Source: Trematomus loennbergii (Eukaryota; Chordata; Actinopteri; Perciformes; Nototheniidae). Taken from it: a stretch of 64,000 nucleotides of DNA. The stretch spans positions 366,501 to 430,500 of the forward strand of contig JAAOOA010000157.1 of assembly GCA_012861695.1 (NCBI GenBank), in the 5' to 3' direction. The stretch's first letter is position 1. Each line of letters opens with the position of its first letter. The notes beneath the pieces were generated by a model. That model saw only the letters and a program-made list of their open reading frames with translations, searched no databases and was not told the origin of the DNA. Shown here one piece after another: positions 1-11,448 of this stretch. The position numbers and the translations under genes were made by a program.

Positions 1-1734
1 ATCTCTTCATGACACAGCCCTGCCAGTGCTTGTATGAAACAATGTAAAATGCCATAAGTTTACACTTTAAATGTAAAATGTATTGTAGCTTCAAAGTGCT
101 TTCTGTAAGTCGCTCCTACCTCCCAACTAAGAAGCTAAACAGATCTTTGTTATAAAATGCAACCGTCTGAAACTGCTGTTCATGACTAAAGTTAGGCATA
201 CCTTGTTGGTGCTAGAAGCTAAACATTTCTTTCTAGTGTTACATTGTAATATGTATTTCAAAAAGAGCAAGCCTCTATTAGTTGTGTCTTTGATTTATCT
301 GTGGCATATCTTATGCATAAAGACTCTGGGACAAGAGATGTTTTTGGATCAAAATCATGTTGTAATGGCCTTACTGTATTCCCCATTAATTGTCTTTGTA
401 AGTGCTTTGTATTTGTGAGATCAAAAGAAGAGCATATGAATATGCAAACAAATGTACATGCCCACATGGTAAAGTACTTTTATTAAAACCCAATGATATC
501 ATTGTTATTTATTGGGAAGTACTTAGTTGTCCCGAAAGAAACAGCAGCAAAAACACTGAATGTAATGTTACACTAGAGGGGAAGCCCACTTAGTAATTGC
601 ATGATCAGTCCTATGTTATTGTAAAGTGAGCCCATATAACAGTTACATGTGTCAGTTATGGTAAATTCATGGCATGCAAAAATATAAATGTGAACTGCAA
701 GAGAAATGACTGATGTCAGTGTTGGCGATGTTGCACAAAAGTATGTATTTTATTAATTTGAGTGTGAATAAAAGCAAAAGGCAAAGTTCTGAGTTGTCTT
801 CATATAATTGTTTGCATCAACTGTGGTAAATTGTGAATGATGGAAACCTCAAGATTATGATCTATGTGAAAAAATAATAACATGATCTTTGAAAACAGTC
901 TATGGGAAATATGTGTCCCATGTGAATGTGGTGCAGATGGGTAATTTCAAACGTTATTTATAAAGATTGACACTTGGTTTAAAATGCGAGTACATCCATG
1001 TCCTGAGAGAAAACGAGTGGGGTAGTAGATAATCAGCAAGGCAGAGAGAAGATAGCTAGATGGTATGGAATTTAAAAAATCATACACAGAAACACTCAGA
1101 CACTCAACAAATAGATTGAAAGTCACATGTGCACATTTAAACACAAAATGAATAAAAGGTCCGTAGCCTTGAACTACCTTTATTTGAGAACCAGGTGTTA
1201 AGGTTTGGCCCATTGCGAACCTGTTGTTCTCATTCTCAGTGGCAGTACAGGTGTGTTTATTGTTAATGTATGTAGTCTACCTACATTTAGCTGTATCTTG
1301 CTTTTAGTTTAATTGCAATAAAATAAAATTGCAACATTACATGATTGTCTATGGGAAGGAACTGGTTATCAGCTGTGCAGCATTTCATTGTTTTACCAAA
1401 AAGACCAGAGAGGCTGGCATCACTTTACACACAGTACAGAGTAAACGAGATTAAAACTACAACAAGTTGTGAAATAGGCAAATATACCATTAAGACAAAG
1501 TTATCCTGATTGGTAACATTAACTCTCAACAGAATTGATCTGTTAGCTAAACAGATAAGTTACAACCAGCACAACGTTGTTAAAATGTTAGCTGTGCTAG
1601 CTTAGCTCAAAAGGTACAGGAAATGTGAACATTAACAACAAGGAGAAGTGATCATCTGCATTCTTAAATGCTATTTCATATAATCTGAAGACAAATTGAG
1701 CAACTTGCCACTTTACAATCTACACAAAAAGTGC
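1..1734. other. AT-rich non-coding stretch, no gene recognised
   Basis: I see no convincing coding exon here on either strand; open frames are short and without recognisable domains. An AATAAA signal lies at 767-772 on the plus strand, so the first ~800 bases could be the 3' UTR of a gene starting upstream of the window, but nothing else proves this. Towards 1733 the sequence runs into AGGCA-type repeats that form the tail of the LINE described next. Confidence 0.4.
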
Positions 1735-2425
1735 AAGGCAAGACAAGGCAAGGCAAGGTTATTTATACAGCACCTTTCAGCACACGGCAATTCAAAGTGC
1801 TTTACAAAATAAAATAAAAGACATTTAAGAAGAAATACAGCAGAAACACATTATAACATGGCATTTAAAAACAGGCATTAAAAAGCAAAGATAATGAAAT
1901 AAACACAACATATATAGAATACATGAATAAAAGCCATACTGCAGTGTGAATATGAACAGCTCTATCAAAAGCAGCGGCAAAAAGATACATTTTCAGCCTG
2001 GATTTAAAAGTAGTAAAAGTTGCAGCGGACCTGCAGGATTCTGAGAGTTTGTTCCAGATAGTCGGAGCATAATAGCTAAACGCTGCTTCTCCATGTTTAG
2101 TTCTGACTCTGGGGACAGAAAGCTGACCCGTCTCAGAAGACCTGAGACTCCTGGATGGTTCATAGTTATGCAAGAGATCGTTAAAATAATTTGGTCCTTA
2201 ACCATTCAATGCTTTAAAAACCAGCAGCAGTACTTTAAAATCAATTATTTGACACACAGGAAGCCAGTGTAAAGACTTCAGAACAGGACTGATGCGATCC
2301 ACTCTTTTAGTGTTAGTGAGGACTCGAGCAGCAGCATTCTGAATCAGCTGCAGCTTTCTAATGGATTTTTTTGTGAGACCTGTGAAGACACCATTACAGT
2401 AGTCCAGTCTGCTGATGGTAACGTA
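1735..2425 (-). mobile_element. L2/CR1-like LINE, 3' end with reverse transcriptase C-terminus
   Basis: The minus strand encodes the C-terminal tail of a non-LTR retrotransposon polyprotein, open at 2173-1865 and extended upstream by related frames to about 2420. Readable blocks include [33 protein letters not shown] and a late FKSRLKMYLF segment, the usual end of L2-clade fish polyproteins. A frame break near 2200 separates the blocks. The 3' end at about 1735 has the tandem AGGCA tail and the ATTTATA/AAAGTGCTTTAC sequence typical of these repeats. It is a 5'-truncated dead copy; the clade is inferred from motif resemblance. Confidence 0.75.
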
Positions 2426-3170
2426 TCAACTCACACACTAACAGCAACTTTGAACACTAACCGACATATTGTTATACAAACGATAATGGTTAATGTAGTG
2501 TAAAGCCATGTAGAATAGAATGGTGCAGGAACAAGTCCTAAAACCTGGAAATAAGTTAGCATTTTACAACATCCCGTTTCCGATTGTAAAATGTGTTTTT
2601 GGTAAGACGCCTGAAAAAGGCACTCGTAAAAACTAAATAGATTTTTCCCTTTTTGTTCCAGAACATTAAACACATCAGTTAATACCCCACTGATGGATTT
2701 CCGAAGCATCTATGGGTGATAAACACTTTGCTAACAAGTGACTAAATGAAACCACTGAATGTCATCACAATAAACACGAGTCCCTCTTTAGCCTGAGGTG
2801 GGAAGTAGTGGAGTACAAATACTTAAGTATATATTTTTATTTTTACTTCTTACATTTTGAACACAAATACCTGTACTTTCTACTTGTTACATTTTCCAAA
2901 CAGGCTGGTTCCTTTAGTTTGAATGTGTGTTTGGTGGCGTGGTCATTATTATTTAGAGTCATTGCGTGCCTATTGATTTGAACACGATCCGTATATCCAT
3001 TATTTCCTGGTCTTCTCTAAAGAAGAGGGACTCGAGTTCTCGGCTCGAGTCCATTCTGTCTATTCCCATCATCCTCTGAACCAGAAGCAACTGCTGCGCC
3101 TTATTATCCCAAACCAGCAAGTAACGGAGCGAGGCAGAACCTGGCCGCAGAGGCAGCTAGAGGAATAAAG

Positions 3171-3314
3171 ATGGAGGTTAGGGAGGAAGAGGAAGAGTCA
3201 GAGACAGGTGATGAAGTTAGCGACAAGACTGAGTGCAGCAGAGATATTAATCTCCCTCACCCATGGCCATATATGAGGGAGATGTTCGAAATGATCGGCA
3301 TCAAAAACGATTGA
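3171..3314 (+). pseudogene. hAT transposase N-terminal fragment (47 codons)
   Basis: The frame opens with an acidic stretch (MEVREEEEESETGDE) and then reads LPHPWPYMREMFEMIG before stopping at 3312-3314. The HPWPY..EMF block is the segment just before the BED-like zinc finger in a widespread teleost hAT transposase. The zinc finger and the catalytic RNase H-like domain do not follow, so this is a relic. It lies 380 bases inside the left terminus of the composite hAT element and probably belongs to it. Confidence 0.6.
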
Positions 3315-3893
3315 GTTGGGTTACGTGCCAGGCAGGCTGTACTTGTGTGCTTTTCCTTCCCTCCTGCTTTTCTCTCTTCTCCCTGGCTGCAGTCCAATAG
3401 TCCATTTAGCTTAGGAACCTTCCTAACGGAGTGAAATGACCCTCAGTGGCAGCCATGATAAGTGCTGTTCGAATTCTCTAAATGAAAGGAAAGGAGGTTT
3501 CAAACTTCCTTTATAACCTCCTTTAGCTTAGGAACCACTGGACCTCCCTAACCTAAAGGAGAGGAGAAAATGCTGCCCCACAATGCCTTGCGGCCGCGGC
3601 ATTTGCCGTCACACAACAGTCGGCCGTTCACGGAAACAACCGATTATGAACGAGAAATGATATCATGAAAGTTACGGTGCTTATTAAGCTTTTTAAAACG
3701 TATGTGGTAAGTTGCCAAAGTGCTTTGTTTTGAACGTTCATCAGTATTATAATCAAAAAGAGAAATATGAACGTTAGTTTTTACTGAAATGATCAAATAA
3801 AGTCAACATTTCACAGTCTTTAGTTGAGGTTTGTTCAACTTTTAAAAGATGTTTGAATGGTGATATACACAGTGATAGATATTAAGGACTAAT

Positions 3894-4439
3894 GTTTATA
3901 ATAGGGCTGTCAAGTTAACGCGTTAATAACGCGTTAACGCCAAAAATTATTTTAACGCGATTAACGCATGTGTATTTTTTGTCCTCGGCCACCGTAGTTT
4001 CAGAGCGCATCGAGTGTAAAATACCATCGACAAGCTGATGCTGACAGCCCCGCTCCTGCTGCCCGCTTGTGGCAGACCACACTTCCACGCTCACTGGCAG
4101 GCCCGGACTGGCCATCGGGAGGACCGGGAGGGAGTGTGTATGTGTGGCGCGACTCGCGCGAGCGAGGCACACCTTACGTGTTGTTGTTGTTAGCATCTGG
4201 TGCTAGCTAGCTGCGCTAACGGATATAAGGAGCTGTTTCAATGACATTTCGCCGACAACTGCGCCGAGCACTTGACTTTATGCAGGTAGCCAGACAGTGG
4301 GACATTGTACGAAAAGTCAGCACACTCAGCACGGATAGTACGCGCTACATGATTGCAGCGTCCAGGCAGCTCCCGTTGGAGCGTATATGCCTTGAGCTGC
4401 ACATAGCTCCAACGATCACACACACACACACACACACAC

Positions 4440-4511
<72 letters not shown>

Positions 4512-4520
4512 ACACACACA

Positions 4521-4572
<52 letters not shown>

Positions 4573-4875
4573 ATTAATGTGTGAGAGAGGTTCCAGGTTG
4601 AATTGAGGCGAATATTTGTAATGTTCAGGTTGTTGTGTTTAATATTCATGAAAATATTTGTCATTGTTCAAATGATAATAAACAAACATATAAAGCATAT
4701 TTGTCCACTCATATGTTGATAAGAGTATTAAAAACTTGAAACATATCCCTCTAAGGTACATTTAGAACAGATAAAAAATGTGCGATTAATTTGCGATTAA
4801 TCGCGATTAACTATGGACAATCATGCGATTAATCGCGATTAAATATTTGAATCGACTGACAGCCCTAGTTTATAA
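3894..4875. mobile_element. hAT MITE with perfect 8-bp TSD, CA-repeat core (copy 1)
   Basis: The element proper runs 3902-4867. It begins TAGGGCTGTCAAGTTAACGC and ends GCGATTAAATATTTGAATCG followed by ACTGACAGCCCTA. The 8-bp direct repeat GTTTATAA flanks both ends exactly (3894-3901, 4868-4875), which assigns it to the hAT superfamily. Subterminal sequence is rich in GTTAACGC/GATTAATCGC palindromes. The core has a long CA/GT microsatellite. A second copy with its own perfect TSD lies at 61681-62542. No coding capacity is visible. Confidence 0.92.
4417..4570. repeat. (CA)n microsatellite
   Basis: About 150 bases of CA dinucleotide repeat with a few interruptions, inside the hAT MITE. It produces spurious Thr-His and Cys-Val open frames on the two strands. 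Confidence 0.98.
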
Positions 4876-5071
4876 TAAATACATTTGTATTGATTTTAAG
4901 ATCTTTTCATACAATCATACGTATTGGGATCATTTGTATTAATCTATATACAGTCTATGGTAATAATGTGGACCGGAGGGAGAGGGTGACGAGCATACTG
5001 TAAGTTTCACTTTCCTTTTTTATTTCAATTCCAACTTTGGTCATGAAGAATATGTTTCTCTGTTGTCCACG

Positions 5072-5740
5072 TCCATCGAGGCGCCACCGAGAGCATCCTC
5101 AGCAGCTGTATCACGCTGTGGTTCGGAAGCTGCACCGCCGCCGACCGCAAGAGCCTGCAGCGCATAGTGAACTCTGCCCAGAGGATCATCGGTGCCTCAG
5201 TCCCCTCACTACAGGACATATACAACACCCGCCTCACCCGCAAAGCACTCAGCATTGTGGGTGACTCCACCCACCCCTCCAACAGCCTCTTCAGCCTCCT
5301 GCCTTCAGGAAGAAGGGTCCTCAGCCTCAGCTCACGCACCTCCAGGCTGGGCAACAGCTTCCTCCCCAGGCAGGTGGTCAGGATGCTGAACTCTCTCCCC
5401 TCCCTCCATCTCTTCCGCCCTCTGACATCTCTCCCCTGAACTCTCCACCCTGCCTCCGACCTTTCTCAAACCCCCTAACTCACTTTTCTGCCCATCTCCC
5501 ATGCTACTGCACTGAAACTGTACTTTGAACACTTAAATTATATTATTAACATTTTAAACTGTATACCCCGGTTATCTAGGCTCTTTGTTTTGTTTAAATG
5601 TATACCATGTTTATCTAGGCCCTTTATGTTTTTGTTTGATGTATATATGTCACACTGTAGGACTGCGGGAAACGATATTTCGATATTTCTGGATGTACAA
5701 CATGTAGAATTATTGACAATAAAGCTGACTTTGACTTTGA
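5072..5740 (+). mobile_element. 5'-truncated LINE with C-terminal polyprotein fragment
   Basis: A plus-strand frame from about 5089 to 5439 reads SILSSCITLWFGSC, LQRIVNSAQRIIG, PSLQDIYNTR, DSTHPSNSLFSLLPSGRR and ends near LFRPLTSLP. This is the conserved tail of a fish non-LTR retrotransposon polyprotein, after the reverse transcriptase domain. The 3' end is the TGACAATAAAGCTGACTTTGA tail with a short TTTGA repeat. It interrupts copy A cleanly: the flanking CCACG and CGTTCATAAAGC rejoin to match the uninterrupted sequence in copy B. The target duplication is only about 2-3 bases. The LINE clade is not certain. Confidence 0.8.
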
Positions 5741-6103
5741 CGTTCATAAAGCATAAAACAACAGCATCAGAGCACGGTGCAGAGTCTCTAGGTGAGTTTA
5801 CAGTAGTCCCTCGTTCTTATTAAACATCCATGTTGTAGTCCGCTGTATAGAAAACTGTAGTTTCCATAGTTTCCCCACAGCAGCAGGCGCACATTTATGA
5901 CGTCCGCTGGCGCATCATAAACACGTCGGATAGTGAAAGTGCAGTCGGATTCTCTAAAGTACCGCAGTCTCTTCTCCTAAATCCTTTTGAATTCTCCTAT
6001 CCACTATCCCTTAACCCCATGACGTTTCACTCAGAGGTCAAGGGATAGACGATAGGGATAGAATTTAGGAGCTGTTTTTTGGATTATTCGACTGCAGCCC
6101 CTC

Positions 6104-6831
6104 GTTGCGGTCGAATACTATGCTTTATGAACGTGGACAACAGAGAAACATATTCTTCATGACCAAAGTTGGAATTGAAATAAAAAAGGAAAGTGAAACT
6201 TATGCTCGTCACCCTCTCCCTCCGGTCCTCATTAATACAAATGATCCCAATACGTATGATTGTATGAACTATGAAAAGATCTTAAAAGCAATACAAATGT
6301 ATTTATTATAAACGTTAGTCCTTAACATCTATCACTGTGTATATCACCATTCAAACCATTTTTAAAAGTTGAACAAACCCCACAGTAAAGACTGTGAAAT
6401 GTTGACTTTATTTGATCATTTCAGTAAAAACTAACGTTCATGTTTCTCTTTTGATTATAATACTGATGAACGTTCAAAACAAAGCACTTTGGCAACTTAC
6501 CACATACGTTTTAAAATGCTTAATAAGCACCGTAACTTTCATGATATCATTTCTCGTTCATAATCGATTGTTTCCTTGAACGGCCGACTGTTGTGTGACG
6601 GCAAATGCTGCGGCCGCAAGGCATTGTGGGGCAGCATTTTCTCCTCTCCTTTCGGTTAGGGAGGTCCAGTGGTTCCTAAGCTAAAGGAGGTTATAAAGGA
6701 AGTTTGAAACCTCCTTTCCTTTTAATTTAGAGAATTCGAACGGCACTTATCATGGCTGCCACTGAGGGACTTCCGGGTTATTTCACTCCGTTAGGAAGGT
6801 TCCTAAGCTAAATGGACTATTCGACCGCAAC
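6104..6831. mobile_element. TIR element copy B, inverted relative to copy A
   Basis: The left end GTTGCGGTCGAATA and right end TATTCGACCGCAAC are inverted repeats. Most of the body (about 6120-6815) is the reverse complement of the left arm of copy A, including the GGCCGC-containing patch and the TTAGCTTAGGAACC tract. Copy B is uninterrupted, so it shows what copy A looked like before its insertions. No coding frame is visible. Confidence 0.7.
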
Positions 6832-6836
6832 CCTTA

Positions 6837-7785
6837 GCCTCGTCTCAATACCCCTCCTCGACTCCTCCTTTCCCTCACTCGAGTCCCTTCCTTGCGTCTT
6901 AGCTCCGCCTCCGTAAGATGCGAGCAAGAGACACGAGGAGGTGACGCGAGGACAGAGGAGTCCTCAGGTATTAATTGGGATGTCCTCGTTCACTCAAACG
7001 TCACTCTTAAACGACGTCTGTTAATGATGACATGTGCACAGCTGTATCCCCTCTCATCGGGCTTAACTGAATAACCCCTTAGAACCGGCCCATTTGTTGT
7101 TAAATATGTATTTAAATGATGAATCTTTCTCTTGTTAGTCAAGGAATTCAATGTATGATGTTGGTCCTGCTTTTGTGTTCCGTTTTGGTGTAAAATGTAC
7201 ATTTCAATACAATTATAATTATAGTAATGTGAAAGCCTTTACTCTGAACATGTGTGTCCTGTAGATCCCCACATTCACCACAAACCCACATTCAGGACTG
7301 TGCATTTTAAATAATTTAACTACTCAATATTTTAACACAAAACAAAACAAATAATTGTTATTTATCAAGATCTAGCCATTCATGAAATAGCTTTCTTAAT
7401 AGCTATGTTTTAGTGACGTTCAAGATCATTAAACATGACTTAAATTGTTAGTATAACCTTAAGAAATGAATTGCACATAATAATTCCCACATTTATGTGA
7501 CGCTTTTCCACTCATTCTTCCAGTTCTCCGTTTTCCTCTCTTGAAATCGACAAGGTGGGGGCGGGGCTTTTATACGCGAGTAGTGAAAACACTTCCGCGT
7601 AGTCTGCTCTCGTGTATCCTCCCTTTCGTCTCCTCCCACACCCCTCCTCCCTCACCCCTCTTCGACTCCTCCGTGTGCATTTCAGCTATTGGGACGTCCT
7701 TCAACATGGCGTGTCTTGAACGATTTCCGGGTCAAGTCCCGGAGGAGGGGAAGAGAGGAGTCGAGGAGGGGTATTGAGACGAGCC
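6837..7785. mobile_element. TIR element with 30-bp inverted ends, possible PIF-Harbinger MITE
   Basis: The left end GCCTCGTCTCAATACCCCTC continues into CTCGACTCCTC, and the right end is its near-exact inverse ending GGGTATTGAGACGAGCC. The flanks are TTA (left) and TAA (right), close to the TWA target of PIF-Harbinger but not identical. The ~950 bp interior has CTCC-rich inverted tracts and no domain I recognise. Confidence 0.55.
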
Positions 7786-7789
7786 TAAA

Positions 7790-9258
7790 GTCTTCTCTAC
7801 AGCTAATCAGCAGCTGATCAGTACCTGCCTGTGCACCTGAGTCTGACGGCTGATTGGATCCTCTCACCCTCAGCTGGCCTATCAGCAGCCAGGGCCGACC
7901 ATAAAGGAGGCACCCAGGAAGCCTTCTCCCTCTCTCTCACCCTGGGCCTGTTGCTGACTGAGGAGCCGGAATTCAACTGTTGTTAGAAACTGATACTACT
8001 TTGTATTTTCTGACCTTTGTGAATGTGTGTGTGTGTTGGGAGGTGGAGGAGTTAGGTAAGTCTGGGGTACCCTGTACATTTCTCATCACGTAGGTAACTA
8101 ATGTTTAGACACACTAGGTTAGCGGATTGTTGCCACCCCTGTATTTAGCTTTGTCCAGTTCTGAGTAGTTAGTGAGGGTTTTTGTTTGAGTTTTGGTTTC
8201 AGAGGATAGATGTAGATGTGACCGGAGGTCTTCTCCCTCTGTGCCGCTGCTTGGCACCGTGCCAGCGCACCAATTGTGCGCACCGGCTATTTAAGCTGAG
8301 GTGCCAAACTGGGTCGCTCCCATTTCTGCTTCTCCTGTGGTGGCTGCAGCCTGGCGTAGTGACGCAAATTGTTTGGCGTGGCAGCGTTCATGTCCTACTC
8401 TCTACCGGACAGGTAAAGCACTGTGCAGTCTGTCATTCATTCATGGGCACAAGCTACACACTGCTGACACTTTCTTGTCTTAGCGCAGCTGACGTCCAGG
8501 GCATTAAAGGAGGCATTTGCTCCGCCAGAGGCTCCGTGGTCACAGCGTTGCACACTGTTGGTGAGTGCCGTTGTCTGCTCTCTTTAAATCTGCTGCGTAG
8601 TTCCCCTGCCTTATCGATTATTTATGTCACAGCAGGATTTGGCCGTGGGATTTGCAGGTCTTGTCGGCTCTGTGGCTGCGCCTGGCTGCACAAGGTGGTA
8701 TGTATGAGCCCCCCATATTATAAGTTAAACCGTCACTTTCATACAGATTTTGTAGTAATTCTAATCCCCTTTCCAGTAACTATTCTCCCTCCCCACCTTT
8801 GGCCATCATTCCCGTCCCGTGCTGCTGTTTTGGCTCTTTGTGAGTTTGGGCTCTCTGTGAGCTTCGCTCATCGCTGTGGCTCGTCGCTGTGGCTCGTCGC
8901 TGTGGACAGGCCCAGACTGCTCACTCTGGCCTGTTGCTGGAGCCGTTCTTGGCGTCAGGGAATTGCCCTAATCCGTATTAGACCTAGTTTTTATAATTTC
9001 CTGGGGGCGAAACTCCTCCAGGTGGCGTTGTCAGCAACCGACTTCTGGCACCTAGCCGCACCACACCGGCACATAGAGATAGGCCTGGTTTTGTTATACT
9101 TATTTATTTTGTTTGGCACAATCTCCTTTGTCTCCTCCTCCTCCTCACACAAAGAGTATTTATGTTCAGTTCTTTGGTATACAAGGAATACAACTTTTGT
9201 TAACCTTTACGCTGACTCCCTCATTTTATTGGTTGTTGTGTGTTATTGTCTCCAGGTC
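7790..9258 (+). other. Unassigned ~1.5 kb stretch with a 360-codon open frame
   Basis: The plus strand has a frame without stops from 8182 to 9264. Its translation is rich in Leu, Cys and Ser, has several hydrophobic runs, and matches no domain I know. Possible splice signals fall inside it (GGTAAAGC near 8410, GTGAGTGCC near 8561, CTCCAGGTCC near 9251). A 13-base CTCGTCGCTGTGG unit is repeated near 8878-8908. I cannot tell a retroelement leader, a spliced non-coding unit and a chance open frame apart. The right edge meets the next hAT element. Confidence 0.3.
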
Positions 9259-9266
9259 CCCTAGAT

Positions 9267-10949
9267 CAGGCATCCTCAAAGTCCGGACTCCGGTCCGGAT
9301 CCGGACCGAACCACAACTGTCTCTGGACTCTGAGCAAATTATACTTTTCATATGTATTATCTGTATTATCTGTATTATCTGTATTATCTGCGAGACATCG
9401 CCACAACGCAACGAGTCAAAATTCTCCGCTATGTCCACTGCAAACAGCGCTCTGCATGTACGACTGTTCCACTGTGTGTGTCTGTCTGTCAACGCTTTGG
9501 TCCAATCACATTCAGCATCCCGTCAGCGTTTTTCCCCCCACCAACAGTCTACGAATCAGAGGCACAGTAGGGCGGGTCTTCGCGGAATGCGGGTGGGAAA
9601 AATGCGGTTAAAAAAAAAAAAAGTCAGAGCGAGAGTTAACAGCTCATCTAGTTGCATCTGTACTGTAGCTAGTAGCCTAGTTTCACCTACCGGGGTGGCA
9701 TGGGGTGGCAACTGCCACCCTAAAAATAGGCCTTGCCACCCCAGCTGCCACCCCAGTGTGCAGCTTTGTTTTGAAAGAAAAGTTGTGGCTCATCGGACAT
9801 TTATGAGAGAAAGTCTCTAATGTCCGAGTGCAAGTGAATGCAGCACAAGACACACGTCTTGTAACCCCTCCCCCCGTCCCTGGCGCGAGCATGGAAATAT
9901 GATTGGCGGCGATTTCATTTGAACGGGACGGCGCAAAACGAGAAGCATTCGGACCCAAGTACTGAAGGAATGAGGTATTTGCGGTCTCCAATGACAGAGA
10001 AGAGACTGTCAAGTTTGGCTGTACTCAGCATTGAATCAAAACGCACTAAAGCTGTTGATCTTAATACGTTTGTGAGGCGTTTTGCTGAACAAAATGGTAA
10101 TCGCTGCATTCAGCTGTAATAGACATGTCAACTTGATGCTCTGCTCACGGATGAGCATACAAAACTGTTAAGATGATGACCTTACGTGTGTAAATATATT
10201 TTTTTCTTTGTGGGGGTCTGCCCCCAAAACGTTTTAAGTCCTGAGAAAGTCAAATAAGACGGTGTGTAAAACTACACTGCCCAGACAAAAAAAGTAACCA
10301 CTTTGATTGAACTAGGCCAGTAGGTAAGGACATTCCACTGGATAATAACTGAAGTATAAAAGAATGCATGACTGAAGTGATGGAGACCATGTTTGAAGGC
10401 AAACAAAAAGAGGAAATAACAGGTCAAATCAAGCAAATCCCCCTCTCAGATTCCACAGCAACCAGAAGAACATAAATACTGGCTGGTGATTTAATTAATC
10501 AGCTTTGTGATGGAATAAAAAATGCACAGTGCATTTCCTTAGCTGTGGATGAGTCCACTGACACCACTGACAATGCTCAGTTGCTGGTGTTTGTGAGTTT
10601 TTATGATGAGGCAAAGGGGGAGTTTGTTCAAGATGTGTTGGGCCTGACGAACCTCAGTGGACACACAAGGGGGCAAGACATTTATAAAGCAATAATGGAA
10701 ATGCTGAATGAAAGAGGGTGCAGCTGCCTTTATTCATAACTGTGCAGCTCTTACACTGCGACTCTGAGGGATCAAGCACTGACACAATAACAATGAAAAC
10801 TGCTGCATACAGATTATTTTTGTTTTTGCAACCTCGTGTTAAGAATCTTGTTGCAATTGTTTAAAAGTTTGAATGACCGTAATAAACGGACCTTTGTCTT
10901 ATTGAAAAAAATGTTTTGGACCTTTAAGATTTGTATTTGAGTACCCCTG
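9267..10949 (+). mobile_element. hAT element with broken ZBED5-like transposase
   Basis: The left end CAGGCATCCTCAAAG and the inverted right end TTTGAGTACCCCTG form a hAT-type TIR. The 8-base flanks (CCCTAGAT and TACTAGAC) share a CTAGA core (5 of 8), consistent with a decayed TSD. A transposase fragment lies at 10380-10739. Near 9354-9390 there are four copies of a 9-base TGTATTATC unit, and at 9690-9760 a GCCACCCC-rich inverted tract. The middle of the transposase is missing, so this copy cannot move itself. Confidence 0.7.
10380..10739 (+). pseudogene. hAT transposase fragment with internal stop
   Basis: The frame starts METMFEGKQKEEITGQ, has an in-frame TAA at 10473-10475, then continues LAGDLINQLCDGIKN and ISLAVDESTDTTDNAQLLVF. 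The SLAVDESTD.TD.AQL block is the start of the catalytic RNase H-like fold in ZBED5/GTF2IRD2-type hAT transposases, including the first acidic catalytic residue. The frame ends at 10739 without the remaining catalytic and dimerisation parts. Confidence 0.8.
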
Positions 10950-11448
10950 TACTAGACCTTAGTAGGGACGTAACAATCACACACATTTAAATAAAGTTCA
11001 CCATATAACTCACTTCAATTCAGTTTTTTTTAAGCATTACCATAATAATTGTTGTGTTTCCAAAGAAGAGGTAGAGTCACCCTAGAATCTACAGTGTATC
11101 CTAGGCGTTTTCTTCCCTTCCCCACTTTGTTTCCTTTGCTTGTATTCTAAATGGTGGTTGTTCAGTGTTGAAACATTCATTAGCTAACAATGACATTATT
11201 ACCATTTGAAATAGAAGATCTTTATTGTTCTATTAATATAAAGTGAGGTCAGTTACTCTATAAAACAGCTGGTAGTTATGGGTACTTTTTACTTAAGTAC
11301 ATTTCGAAGCCCATACTTCTTTACTTTTACTTGAGTAAAGAAGTTTAGTCAGTACTTCTACTTTTACCAGAGTATTTTTAAACACGCGAGTATCTGTACT
11401 TCTACTTGAGTAAAGGATGTGTGTACTTTTGCCATCTCTGCCTTCAGC

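Larger units (their letters stand above)
3385..6099. mobile_element. TIR element copy A, interrupted by a hAT MITE and a LINE
   Basis: Both ends carry the same inverted motif: GGCTGCAGTCCAATAGTCC at the left and, on the other strand, GGCTGCAGTCGAATAATCC at the right. Next to the left end is a long distinctive tract (TTTAGCTTAGGAACC..., a GGCCGC-rich patch near 3590, then AT-rich sequence) that recurs in reverse orientation in copy B. Removing the hAT MITE (3902-4867) and the LINE (5072-5740) leaves about 1.1 kb. I see no transposase frame. The superfamily is undecided because no clear TSD is visible. Confidence 0.6.
2785..11448 (+). mobile_element. hAT transposon enlarged by nested insertions (TSD to TSD)
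   Basis: The left end at 2793 reads CTGAGGTGGGAAGTA and continues with the TACTTAAGTA-type subterminal sequence of a common teleost hAT family. The right end at 11440 reads GTACTTTTGCCATCTCTG, again preceded by ACTTGAGTAAAGG sequence. The 8 bases outside the left end (2785-2792, TCTTTAGC) match those outside the right end (11441-11448, CCTTCAGC) at 6 of 8 positions, both differences being transitions, as expected for an old 8-bp TSD. A transposase relic sits just inside the left end. The interior holds several other elements listed separately. The alternative is two unrelated solo ends in this orientation by chance. Confidence 0.65.

Noticed and set aside
2431..2709. 92-codon minus-strand frame next to the L2 end
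   Set aside because: No similarity to a known protein, low-complexity hydrophobic end and no splice or promoter context; treated as chance.
4238..4606. Open frames of 73-121 codons made of Cys-Val or Thr-His repeats
   Set aside because: They are translations of the CA microsatellite on both strands, not genes. The same applies to frames at 23576-23834, 26687-27041 and 62033-62263.
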